In this document: in pieces, positions 56,183-64,000 of the stretch
Position numbering within the stretch: the first letter of the stretch is position 1
How the letters are laid out: each line of letters opens with the position of its first letter
Origin: Didymella arachidicola
Taxonomy: Eukaryota; Ascomycota; Dothideomycetes; Pleosporales; Didymellaceae
Length of the DNA: 64,000 bases
NCBI GenBank assembly: GCA_016630955.3
Contig: CM049988.1
Location: 1,736,001 to 1,800,000 of the forward strand
Direction of reading: 5' to 3'
Notes under the pieces: generated by a model
Databases searched by the model: none
What the model was told of the DNA's origin: nothing
Seen by the model: only the letters and a program-made list of their open reading frames with translations
Translations under genes and position numbers: made by a program

Positions 56183-58555
56183 ATGAATTTCGACGATCTT
56201 AGCGATATCATGGCTTTGGCCTGTGGGAATGGGCCTGCAGAAATTGTGAAACCGCCATGTAAAGTCTACGAAAAGGACGGTGTAGGGCGGCTTCTGAAGC
56301 TCTGGAAGCAGTAAGAGCTATGCTTGATGTTAAAGCAGTAGTGACTAACAGTAGTTAGGTTTACTGACAAGGTGCTGAAGTCCCCTGACCGTGAAAAACA
56401 TCAAGCTCTCGACACGGATGTGCCGCTGAACATCCTCCAAGCCTACCTGTTATGGAGGGTGAAGACCGGCAAAGGCAGGCTTGGTGGGAACACCATCACA
56501 GTTCAGACACTTAGGAAAGAGTTTCAACAGATCACGAGACAGATCACACGAGAGACAGGCAGAGAGTGGTCTCATAAAGAGCTTGCAAAGATGAGAGAGG
56601 TAAAGTCACGAGTAGGACCTTGCAGAAGCATTCACTGATCCCTAATATAGTTTATCAATACCACCCTAAAATCTAAGGGGGCTTCAACTGCTTCAAGAAC
56701 TCGAGCCTTGGCGTACGCGCCTGATGCTGACGAAATACTGTTCTATCTGTGGAACTGTAGCGAGCGAAATTACACCTCTCCCCGGATGTTGGTGCAGTTC
56801 TCGTTTTGGCTCCATGTCACATGCATCTGGGGTCTCAGAACTGGGGAGATGACCGAGTCGTCAACTCATCCCGGGTCTAATGAGGGTGTGCATTACGGCG
56901 ATGTTACCTTCAGCCTTGTCAGGAGAGGAGATGAGCTTGCGTACGAGATCAAGATTGAACTGCGCAATCGCAAATTCAATAGGGACAATGCAAGCAAGAT
57001 GTCAGTGTTATTAAGCGCCTTGATACGACTGTCTAACTCTGCATAGTAAAACGATCACATTGAAAGAGGAGATGAATCCTGGAGAGCGGTTCAGGTGTCC
57101 CGTAACGAAGTTCTTAGGCCTTGCGTTGGCGGACGATGTCTTTGTTGACAATGTCTCTCCAGAGAGTCTTGATAACCGCTGGGTCCCATCTACAGCCGGC
57201 TCAAGGATTTTTGCGATAAAACCAGAGATGAAAGATGTGCCTATACTGCGTAAGATGATGCCTAATGGCCAAACTCATTCCCGGGAGATCTGGAGTGCGA
57301 TGTCTGTCAACTCGATGTTGGGACAGGTTTGCTTAGATGCGGGCTACACGGAGCCTGTTACAGCTTATTCTTTCAGGCGAGGCGTTGCCAATAACATGGA
57401 AGGTAAGAGGCGCATGAGTCCTATCGCATAAGGTCTGACACGTCTACTCTAGCTACCGCGAGTTCCAAGAGCACTAAAGAAGCTCTCGGCCACAAGGGCG
57501 ATCGCGTCTGGCATGCTTATGCAGCGCCTATCATCAGTGTTGATGGCCAGAGTATAGCCTACGGTAAACCTGAAGACGCCTCGCATGCACGATTTACTCA
57601 GAGTATTGCCGCTACTCGTGACTTCGGTCCCCCCAAGCCGTCTGGCACACAAATGGGCATGCCTTGCGTTGTCTTTGAGAGCGTCCTTGAGAAAGCAAAA
57701 TTTGGCGAGAGACCACTCACGGAAAGAGCAATGTACCGGAAAGCCAAGAGGCTGCAGCATATTATAGAGCGTCAACGATACAACATGAGCATTGGAGACA
57801 TGCAGGCGCCTTCTGCGAGAGTGTCGGACTTGGGTGCGCAAGATCACAACAGTCAAGCGCCTGTATCATCTCTCCAGCGCCCAGAAGCCTCGGCGGTATT
57901 CAGGCAGATGCTCAAGTACAATCCGCTTCATGCACAGGTTTTGGAGACTTTGTGGACTGCCGAGAACGCTTCTCTGGGGGAGTGCGTCAAACCTCTGGTA
58001 GACCTCGCCAGCTCCAAACCATACCAAGCCTGGTATCCAGATCCTGTTCGACGGCCACTAGACAGCGGCCGCTGCCCATACTGCGACGAGACCTTGTCTT
58101 ATACAAGGAAGCCATGGAGCCACAGTCGCCGCGCTGAGCATGTGTTGAACTGTCATCAGATGGTACACTCTGTAACCTTTTGCTTACAATGCGCTATGTT
58201 TGTCGATAACAGTTTGATTAGAGGCCACATGTGCCTGGACCTGGACCTACAGCGGAACGGAATTTACGGTGTGCTATCGTGGCGGAAGCTGATCATCTCT
58301 GAGGGTCGTTGCCCATACGGGGCGGATCTAGCCTGTAGCAAGAGACGTTTCACAGACCCTCAAGGCCTAAAACTTCATATCGAAGGTACGCACATCAAGA
58401 AAAAGGCTGAGGGACATCAGATATGCCCGGTCCAGGACTGCAAGGAGGAGGTCAAATCAAAGGATGATCTACGGGCTCATTTTCAGAAGAGGCACTACAT
58501 CCGAATCTGGAAAACAAATGCCACCATTCCAGAAGAAGTGCAGGTACAAGATTAG
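56183..58555 (+). CDS. DUF3435 tyrosine recombinase (Starship captain-like) with zinc-finger tail
   Basis: Five exons: 56183-56310, 56359-56599, 56651-57000, 57047-57402, 57453-58555; introns of 48, 51, 46, 46 and 50 bp have GT donors and TAG acceptors, giving four introns of 48, 51, 46 and 50 bp in order. The product is 725 residues with no stop or frameshift. DUF3435 landmarks: LQAYLLWRVKTGKG, a box I segment GLRTGEMTE (R186, E189), FRCPVTKFLGLALADDVF, box II AYSFRRGVANN (Y347-x-x-R350), and across intron 4 LGHKGDRVWHAYAAP, where H372 and Y381 have the H-x8-Y spacing of the tyrosine nucleophile. The C-terminus (about 566-720) holds several Cys/His finger-like units, such as CPYCDETLSY, CLQCAMF, LKLHIEGTH and CPVQDCKEEV..LRAHFQKRH. 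DUF3435 enzymes mobilise Starship elements; Crypton recombinases are relatives. All catalytic positions are present, so activity is plausible. Confidence 0.88.
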
Positions 58556-59196
58556 ATCTTAGTACGGAGGTTTAGGCTTTCCAATATCCCAAATTCTCGT
58601 GACACCACACTGCGTCAGTTTGGCATCACTTGTCAAGATTTGCGCTACTATTGTTATATCGGTGCAATGTGATTCTGTAGATAGTATCTGCCAACCCTGA
58701 TCTCTGCTCTCAGAAAGCTACATAAGCCTTACTACGAGCTTCCTGAGAGTGTTTTACCCTGTCAATAGTACTGATCTAGCAATGCTGCTATAGTGGCCCC
58801 ATGACTGTGCAATTCGACCCTGACGGGACGACCTCGCTCATTGTCAGTGCTGAAAATGTTGCCATTCCTATCTTTATAAAAGCACAGGAGGACCAGGAAA
58901 CTAAGGGCTCGGCCCTGTCTGCAGGGCTGTAGTGATATGCCGTTGGACAGCCTCAAGCAACAAGAACAATACTGAGCATGCGTCTTAAAAAGATCCAAGT
59001 AGATGACTTCAAGTCGTGTCAGACAACGAGAATACGAATGTATCGTGGGTTTGGCAAAGCGAGCACGCATGACTCGACGGAACAATGTGTTGGGACAGGC
59101 ATGTGTATACAAAGCATGTATAATGATAGCCTTTAATATCCTGAGAAGCCGCCTTCCCTAAAAGGGAAGGCTCAAATTTTGGTTCTGTAATCTCGA
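58556..59196. other. intergenic
   Basis: Between the recombinase and the next transposon. A short hairpin, ccttccctaaaagggaagg, lies at about 59152-59170. No gene recognised. Confidence 0.45.
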
Positions 59197-59198
59197 TA

Positions 59199-59243
59199 AC
59201 GCCAACTACCACCGGATGGCGCACCCCACCGGAATGGCGCACC
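59199..59243 (+). repeat. left terminal inverted repeat of element C
   Basis: Matches the reverse complement of 60962-61006 at 44 of 45 positions. Confidence 0.93.
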
Positions 59244-59279
59244 TTGCCAAGACCACACCTCTTTTGACCACCACCAACG

Positions 59280-60888
59280 ATGTCGCAACAAATTGATCTT
59301 GAATTACTTTCTCGTGAAGATAGAATTAAGCTTGCTATTAGAGCTATTAATTCTAATGCGAACCTAAGCCAGCGACGCGCTGCTGCTGTCTACAACGTGC
59401 CTGAAAGTACTCTTCGAAGGCAACGCGCCAAACCAGCTTCTCAACGCGTTATCTACCCCAATTGCTCTCGGCTTACAAAGCAAGAAGAGGAGGTGCTTGT
59501 TCAACATATAAGAAAGCTTGACGCGCGAGGATTTGCTCCTACGCTTACTTATGTGCGAGAGATGGCTGATCAACTGTTGGCTGCTCGCGATGGGGGCAAG
59601 GTTGGAGAAAACTGGACCTACAGGTTTATCCAGCGGAAACCTGAGAGATTACCGGAGAGTTCTGTGCAGCGATACAGCAATTATCAGTCCCTGGTTCGAC
59701 CTTATACGCAACGTTAAAGCCAAGTACGGCATCCTGGACCAAGATACCTACAACTTTGACGAGACTGGCTTCCAGATAGGCGTTGGAGGGTCAGTTAAGG
59801 TAGTGACTGCGTCTGAGAGACGTCGTGCACCACTCAGCCTTCAGCCTGGCGATCGTGAGTGGATAACTTTGATTGCTTGTATCAACGCGATGGGCTGGTC
59901 TGTCCCACCCTTCTTCATCCTCAAAGCAAAGCACCACGACAAGGCCTGGTACGTTAACAACCCAAAAGATTGGAGGATTGGGGTTAGCAAGAATGGCTGG
60001 ACTACTAATGAGCTTGGCCTTGCCTGGCTAAAGCACTTTATCCAGCACACAGAGGCTGCTACTGTAGGTAGCCATCGGCTGCTGATTATCGATGGCCACG
60101 AGAGTCACAAGTCGCTCGAATTCCAGAATCTCTGCGAGGAAAGCAAGATTATTGCCCTCTGTATGCCTCCGCACGCCTCTCACATCCTGCAGCCACTTGA
60201 CGTTGGGTGCTTTGCCCCGCTGAAGCAGGCGTACAAGAAGGAGATCAAAAGCTTGGCAGACAGTTACATTACCCACGTGGACAAAAAGGCCTTCTTAGCA
60301 ACGTTTCAACCAGTATACAACAAGGCAATCTCAAAGAGCAACATCTTATCAAGCTTTAGAGCAACTGGCTTGGTCCCACTTGACCCAGAGGCGGTGCTGT
60401 TAAGGCTTGAAGTTAAGCCTCGTACGCCAACACCGCCTCTGCCTGGGCCTACCAACTGGCAACCTAAAACACCAACCAACGCGATTGAAATTGATAGCCA
60501 AACAACTCTTATTATTAAGAGGATAAGAGAACATAGGAGTTCCTCTCCTGACTCAATTATTGAGATGGTCCTACAGGTTAAAAGGGGGTCTGCAAAGAGG
60601 GACTATTCGCACACGCTACTTGAGGCAAGGATAGCCCAGCTTGAACAGGCAAACAAGGCTGCTTCTGAGCGTAAGAGGCGTAAAAAGAAGCGGATTCAGG
60701 AAGGCGGGACTCTCTCGCAGGCAGAGGCAGAGGAAATACTAAAGGAGAAAGACGCTAAGGCTGAGACTAAGGGAGAAGGTGCGCAGGTAGGTAGCAGTAG
60801 TAAAGTTAAACGGTGCTGTACAACATGCGGCAGGATAGGGCATAATAAGCGCACTTGCCAGCAAGATGTAATAGAGATAGAGGATTAA
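59280..60888 (+). pseudogene. Fot1-like DDE transposase with internal deletion/frameshift (element C)
   Basis: The ATG at 59280 opens the N-terminal DNA-binding half (RRAAAVYNVPESTLRRQRAK, LTKQEEEVLVQHI, GENWTYRFIQRKPE). Near 59645-59655 the correct frame shifts by one position and resumes with DYRRVLCSDTAIISPWF. Comparison with elements A and D shows that about nine residues joining the two halves are missing, so a small deletion caused the shift. The remaining DDE core is open to 60888: YNFDETGFQIG, LLIIDGHESH, LQPLDVGCFAP. The C-terminus ends in a CCHC zinc knuckle CTTCGRIGHNKRTC. A 456-codon downstream frame could be mis-annotated as a complete gene. Probably inactive, though a very short deletion may be recent. 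Confidence 0.87.
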
Positions 60889-60961
60889 TTTAAGCTATTG
60901 TACGTTTAAATTTCTTGTTGTGGTGCTGAAATATTAAGGTGTAAAGATAAATTTGCTACAG

Positions 60962-61006
60962 GGTGCGCCATTCCGGTGGGGTGCGCCATCCGGTGGTGGT
61001 TGGCGT
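60962..61006 (-). repeat. right terminal inverted repeat of element C
   Basis: Inverted partner of 59199-59243; followed by TA at 61007-61008. The inner flank lacks the ttgccaagac motif seen at the left end. Confidence 0.93.
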
Positions 61007-61038
61007 TACCTCTATTTTCCTTAATATTATCTATTAAC

Positions 61039-61790
61039 TAACGTACCTCACGGGCGAGCCGTCCACACGGGCGAGTCGCCCACTTTTGCCAAGACCACAC
61101 CAAAACACCCTTCCTACACTAATGCCTCAACAACAGCGCCAAACTAACACATCAAGCGAATCTCAAGTACAGCTTGCGCTTCAAGCTCTTATTCAAGACC
61201 CTAAACTTTCTGAGCGACGTGCTGCAGCTATCTACAACGCGCCACGAGCAACCTTACGCGATAGACGCGCTGGACGACCTTCACGCGCTGATACTATGGC
61301 CAACTCACGGAACCTGACCAATGCTGAGGAGCAGGTGATTGTTGAGCACGTACTTGAGCTAGCCGCACGAGGATTTCCCCCCCGGCTTGACGCTGTGGCT
61401 GATATGGCCAATTCTCTGCGCAATGAGCGTGGTATGGCCTATGTTGGCGCAAACTGGGCCAGTACGTTTGTTTCACGCTAACCAGAGCTCAAAGTGAAGT
61501 TCAATCGCAAGTACGACTACAGGAGAGCCCTCTGCGAGAATCCTGAGGTTATACAGGGCTGGTTTAGCCTAGTAGCCAACATTAAAGCCAAGTATGGCAT
61601 CCAGGATAACGACACGTACAACTTTGATGAGACAGGCTTCATGATGGGCCAGATATCTACTGGAGCGGTTGTTACAGCTTCAGAGCATCGAGGAAGACCA
61701 AAGCAGGTCCAGCCAGGCAACCGGGAGTGGACAACAGTTATCCAGGGCATCAATGCTACAGGGTGGGCTATCCCACCCTTTATTATCTTC
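61039..61790 (+). mobile_element. left part of another Fot1-like transposon, split by a retrotransposon, 'element D'
   Basis: Starts after TA at 61039-61040 with acgtacctcac, close to the end of element A (acgtacatcac), with paired gggcgag words and cttttgccaagaccacacc. It begins only 30 bp after the TA of element C. The body is cut at 61790, mid-transposase, by the LTR of a Ty1/copia element; the right half would lie beyond the retrotransposon and outside this window. Confidence 0.88.
61122..61790 (+). pseudogene. Fot1-like transposase fragment (element D)
   Basis: From the ATG at 61122 the frame encodes the DNA-binding half (RRAAAIYNAPRATLRDRRAG, MANSRNLTNAEEQVIVEH, NWASTFVSR). A TAA stop at 61479-61481 replaces the glutamine codon found in element A. 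The same frame continues (PELKVKFNRKYDYRRALC, YNFDETGFMMG) until GWAIPPFIIF, where the retrotransposon interrupts it between codons at 61790/61791. Two independent lesions: a nonsense codon and the insertion. Confidence 0.88.
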
Positions 61791-62079
61791 TGTTAGCCAG
61801 CATCACGTGCTCTGTTACATAATCATCTGTAGGGTGTATATTCCCTCTTCCCCTCATTAGATAGAAAACAACCTAGTCCCTCTTTTCTACGCCTGGCCTC
61901 TGCCCGCACACAGTTATGAGCCCGGTTTGCACCTCTTAGACTGCGCTACTCAGCACTAAAACAGCTCTAGACGTGTAACTGACAACGACTACGTTCACTT
62001 CTACCTCGTTTTGTCTACTGACAGCTGATCAGCGTCAAAGACCTTTCTAGTCGACAGCCATCAGGTGGTGTCGCTAACG
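61791..62079 (+). repeat. 5' long terminal repeat of a Ty1/copia element (right edge approximate)
   Basis: Begins tgttagccagcatcacgtg exactly where the transposase of element D is interrupted, the usual TG start of a copia LTR. The right edge is uncertain: a word gctaac near 62073-62078 is close to the reverse complement of the LTR start (tgttagc), and tggtgtcgc at 62066 could be part of a primer-binding site, so the end lies within about 62063-62080. The 3' LTR is outside the window. Confidence 0.7.
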
Positions 62080-62136
62080 GACCAGAACTGCTGCTCTGTA
62101 CAGAGATCAGTTTGGTGATTAATCACGAAGATCACG

Positions 62137-64000
62137 ATGTCGTACAACGACGCTGGAGTCACACGAGTGACCGTTATACTGGATAAACCAGTCGATTGGG
62201 AGTCATGGTTCCAGCTACGACGAGAGAAAGCCGTCGTAGATGCTATTTGGAAGTACCATGACATCTCGAAACCACAGAGCGAGCTACCGAAGCTCGAAGA
62301 ACCTATCAAACCACTGCCCAGCGATGTCAGAGCTGGAGCGACAGCGATTGCCCAGCTGGACGCAGGCCAGCAGGCAGTGTACAGTGATCTCCTCCACGAC
62401 TGGAGATATGAAAGAGCAGAGTACGCGAAGAAAAAGCAGAAGGAAGGCGAACTTCTTTTGGATATCAGCCGTACGATTGCTGCTCGTCACCTTTACCTCA
62501 TCAACGGAAAAGATGAGGTGTACGATCGACTGATCGCTCTCAAGAAGCAGTTCGCGCCGACAACTGCTACACGAACCAGAGAGCTAATCGTCAAGTATCG
62601 ATCTCTGCAGGAAGGCCCTCAGAGTCGCGATCTCGAGCAGTGGCTCGACGACTGGATTCACATTACGAATCAGTGCAGGGAAGTAGACCTTCCTGAAACA
62701 ACGGGCTGTCGAGCTCAGGAGGATTTCCTGTCAGCTATCAGGACGATCGCGCCAGAATGGGCAGGATCATCGCATCATGATTTAATCATGAAAGAGACAG
62801 CAGGCAAGACGAATGAAGTTCAACCGGTGGCAGACTACATCGCTCAGTTCAGAATCTATTACCGAAGAATCGGACCTACTGCGGCATCACTTGGTACGTT
62901 TGCGTCATTAGGTGTATCAGCCAAGTCAGAACAGCATCAGAAGGAGCAGAGATCATCGAGATCAGCTCCATACAAGCCAGAATGTATCTGCGGGAGCAAG
63001 CACTGGTATAGAGAGTGCTGGTACCTGTTTCCAGATCATCCGAAGAGACCCGAGGACTTTCAACCGGCTAAAGCTGTGCAAGACCGAGTAGCAGCAGCCT
63101 TGAAGGATCCAGAGCAAGTTAAGAGAATCAATAAGCTCCTAGCTCGGCACGGCAAGAGAGTAAAAGGCACAGATGAGACGCTCACACTTGATGGTGGGAA
63201 GAGCAGCGCAAGCTTTGTCACCTACAACAGCTTCTCTGTCGCACAGGTACAGCAGAAGGCTTTGCCAGCGATACGTAATCGATGGATACTCGACCCAGGC
63301 TCGAATATTCACGTATGCAACTCGACGAGATTTGGCTGGCAAGAGACACGGAAGGCAAGACCTCATGAGATGGTCTTAGCAGGAGACTCAACCTTGGCGA
63401 TACAGGCCTGGGGAGAGGTGACGTTCAGCGTTAACCGGCCGAACGGTATAGGCAAGATTCAATTGTCTAACGTCGCACTTGTAGAAGGCTTCCTTACAAA
63501 CGTTGTAAGCCTCTCACGATGCCGAGAGATAGACGTGCAGTTCGACTCAGGGAGAGATGCAATGTATCAGAAGCATCCATCAAACGTCATCTGTTCGCTT
63601 AAATACGCAAATGGGCATTGGATTGTCGACGCTGAAGAAAATGATCGCCTAGCTCTGAGCAGCTTCGCGGCGACAGTACGGCGAGCGTACAAGCCATCGC
63701 GAGAAGATCGACGTCCAATTCACACATCCCATGTCGAAGCTCATGAGATGTTTGCACACGCTGGCAAGGACGTGATTGACCATCTGAGTAGGAATGTACA
63801 GGGTATAACTCTTGACAAAGACGCCAGAGCTCCAAGGATGCACGAGTGTGAGACCTGTATACAATCAAAATCGGCAGCTCAGGTCAGCAGACGCGCGTCA
63901 GATGATCATGCGACAAGGCCTTTCTATCGAATAGTCGTTGATCTTGTACAGCTCATACCGACTGGAGAAACATGCTACAATGGAGATCGCTACCTGCTGC
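62137..64000 (+). CDS. Ty1/copia gag-pol polyprotein (5' part, runs off the window)
   Basis: One open frame from the ATG at 62137 to the window end (621 codons seen). Residues 1-~270 are a Gag region; a CCHC-like zinc knuckle CICGSKHWYREC follows near 286. The aspartic-protease active site is WILDPGSNIHVC (DPG in place of the usual D-S/T-G). The pre-integrase zinc domain shows HVEAHEMFAHAG and CETCIQSK, and the integrase core begins with FYRIVVDLVQLIPTG. This gag-protease-integrase order identifies Ty1/copia. No stop or frameshift is seen, so the copy may be young. Start chosen as the first ATG in the open frame, about 60 bp after the LTR. Confidence 0.9.
   Translation, partial: MSYNDAGVTRVTVILDKPVDWESWFQLRREKAVVDAIWKYHDISKPQSELPKLEEPIKPLPSDVRAGATAIAQLDAGQQAVYSDLLHDWRYERAEYAKKKQKEGELLLDISRTIAARHLYLINGKDEVYDRLIALKKQFAPTTATRTRELIVKYRSLQEGPQSRDLEQWLDDWIHITNQCREVDLPETTGCRAQEDFLSAIRTIAPEWAGSSHHDLIMKETAGKTNEVQPVADYIAQFRIYYRRIGPTAASLGTFASLGVSAKSEQHQKEQRSSRSAPYKPECICGSKHWYRECWYLFPDHPKRPEDFQPAKAVQDRVAAALKDPEQVKRINKLLARHGKRVKGTDETLTLDGGKSSASFVTYNSFSVAQVQQKALPAIRNRWILDPGSNIHVCNSTRFGWQETRKARPHEMVLAGDSTLAIQAWGEVTFSVNRPNGIGKIQLSNVALVEGFLTNVVSLSRCREIDVQFDSGRDAMYQKHPSNVICSLKYANGHWIVDAEENDRLALSSFAATVRRAYKPSREDRRPIHTSHVEAHEMFAHAGKDVIDHLSRNVQGITLDKDARAPRMHECETCIQSKSAAQVSRRASDDHATRPFYRIVVDLVQLIPTGETCYNGDRYLL

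Larger units (their letters stand above)
59197..61008 (+). mobile_element. Fot1-like transposon with damaged transposase, 'element C'
   Basis: 1808 bp (59199-61006) between TA dinucleotides at 59197-59198 and 61007-61008. Terminal inverted repeats of 45 bp (59199-59243 and 60962-61006) differ at a single position and start acgccaac. Each contains the word ggcgcacc twice in direct orientation, the same paired-repeat design as element A. The left end continues into ttgccaagac, as in elements A and D. One transposase gene on the plus strand with a reading-frame break. Confidence 0.93.

Noticed and set aside
59518..60888. 456-codon frame as a complete transposase
   Set aside because: Its first ~50 codons are out of frame with the conserved DNA-binding domain; it is the 3' half of a frameshifted gene.

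Overview
The window looks like nuclear chromosomal DNA of a filamentous ascomycete. Protein-coding genes are interrupted by short GT-AG introns (mostly 46-80 bp). The gene set is fungal: a DUF3638 giant protein, a DUF3712 membrane protein, Vfa1, Tca17, Yvh1 and Sok1 homologues. The transposons are typical of Pezizomycotina: Fot1/pogo, hAT and Ty1/copia elements. A dothideomycete is my best guess from the protein flavour, but that is inference.

Layout. 0-9 kb is gene-poor: a decayed Fot1-like transposon (184-2060), a secreted double-psi-barrel (Asp f 7-like) protein gene, and the relic of a secreted glycoside hydrolase (about 7.75-8.17 kb). 9-31 kb is a dense housekeeping block: a 3145-residue DUF6606/DUF3638/DUF3645 protein; a DUF3712 membrane protein divergently paired with ornithine carbamoyltransferase; AFG1 ATPase; the TRAPP subunit Tca17/TRAPPC2L divergently paired with the complex I PSST subunit; a TatD nuclease; and Vfa1. 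31-46 kb is looser: a C2H2 zinc-finger protein, the Yvh1 phosphatase, a 286-bp hAT-type MITE with an 8-bp target duplication, and an apparently complete 2100-bp Fot1/pogo transposon with perfect 44-bp inverted repeats. 46-55.5 kb holds Sok1/TCP11, a small 87-residue hypothetical protein, a CorA-like membrane protein and a divergent protein kinase.

The right end is mobile DNA. At 56.2-58.6 kb is a five-exon, apparently intact DUF3435 tyrosine recombinase of the family that supplies the 'captain' of Starship giant transposons, with the catalytic R / YxxR / H-x8-Y set preserved and a zinc-finger tail. It is followed by a transposon nest: a Fot1-like element with a damaged transposase (59.2-61.0 kb), then 30 bp on another Fot1-like element split by a Ty1/copia retrotransposon that runs off the window. 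Whether the recombinase marks the left edge of a Starship extending right beyond 64 kb is the most interesting open question here.

The housekeeping genes do not form one pathway. They act in arginine biosynthesis and respiration (OTC, PSST, AFG1 in mitochondria), membrane traffic (Tca17, Vfa1), ribosome maturation and signalling (Yvh1, Sok1, kinase). Exon coordinates were derived by hand from splice-site phase and family similarity; no search or transcript was available.
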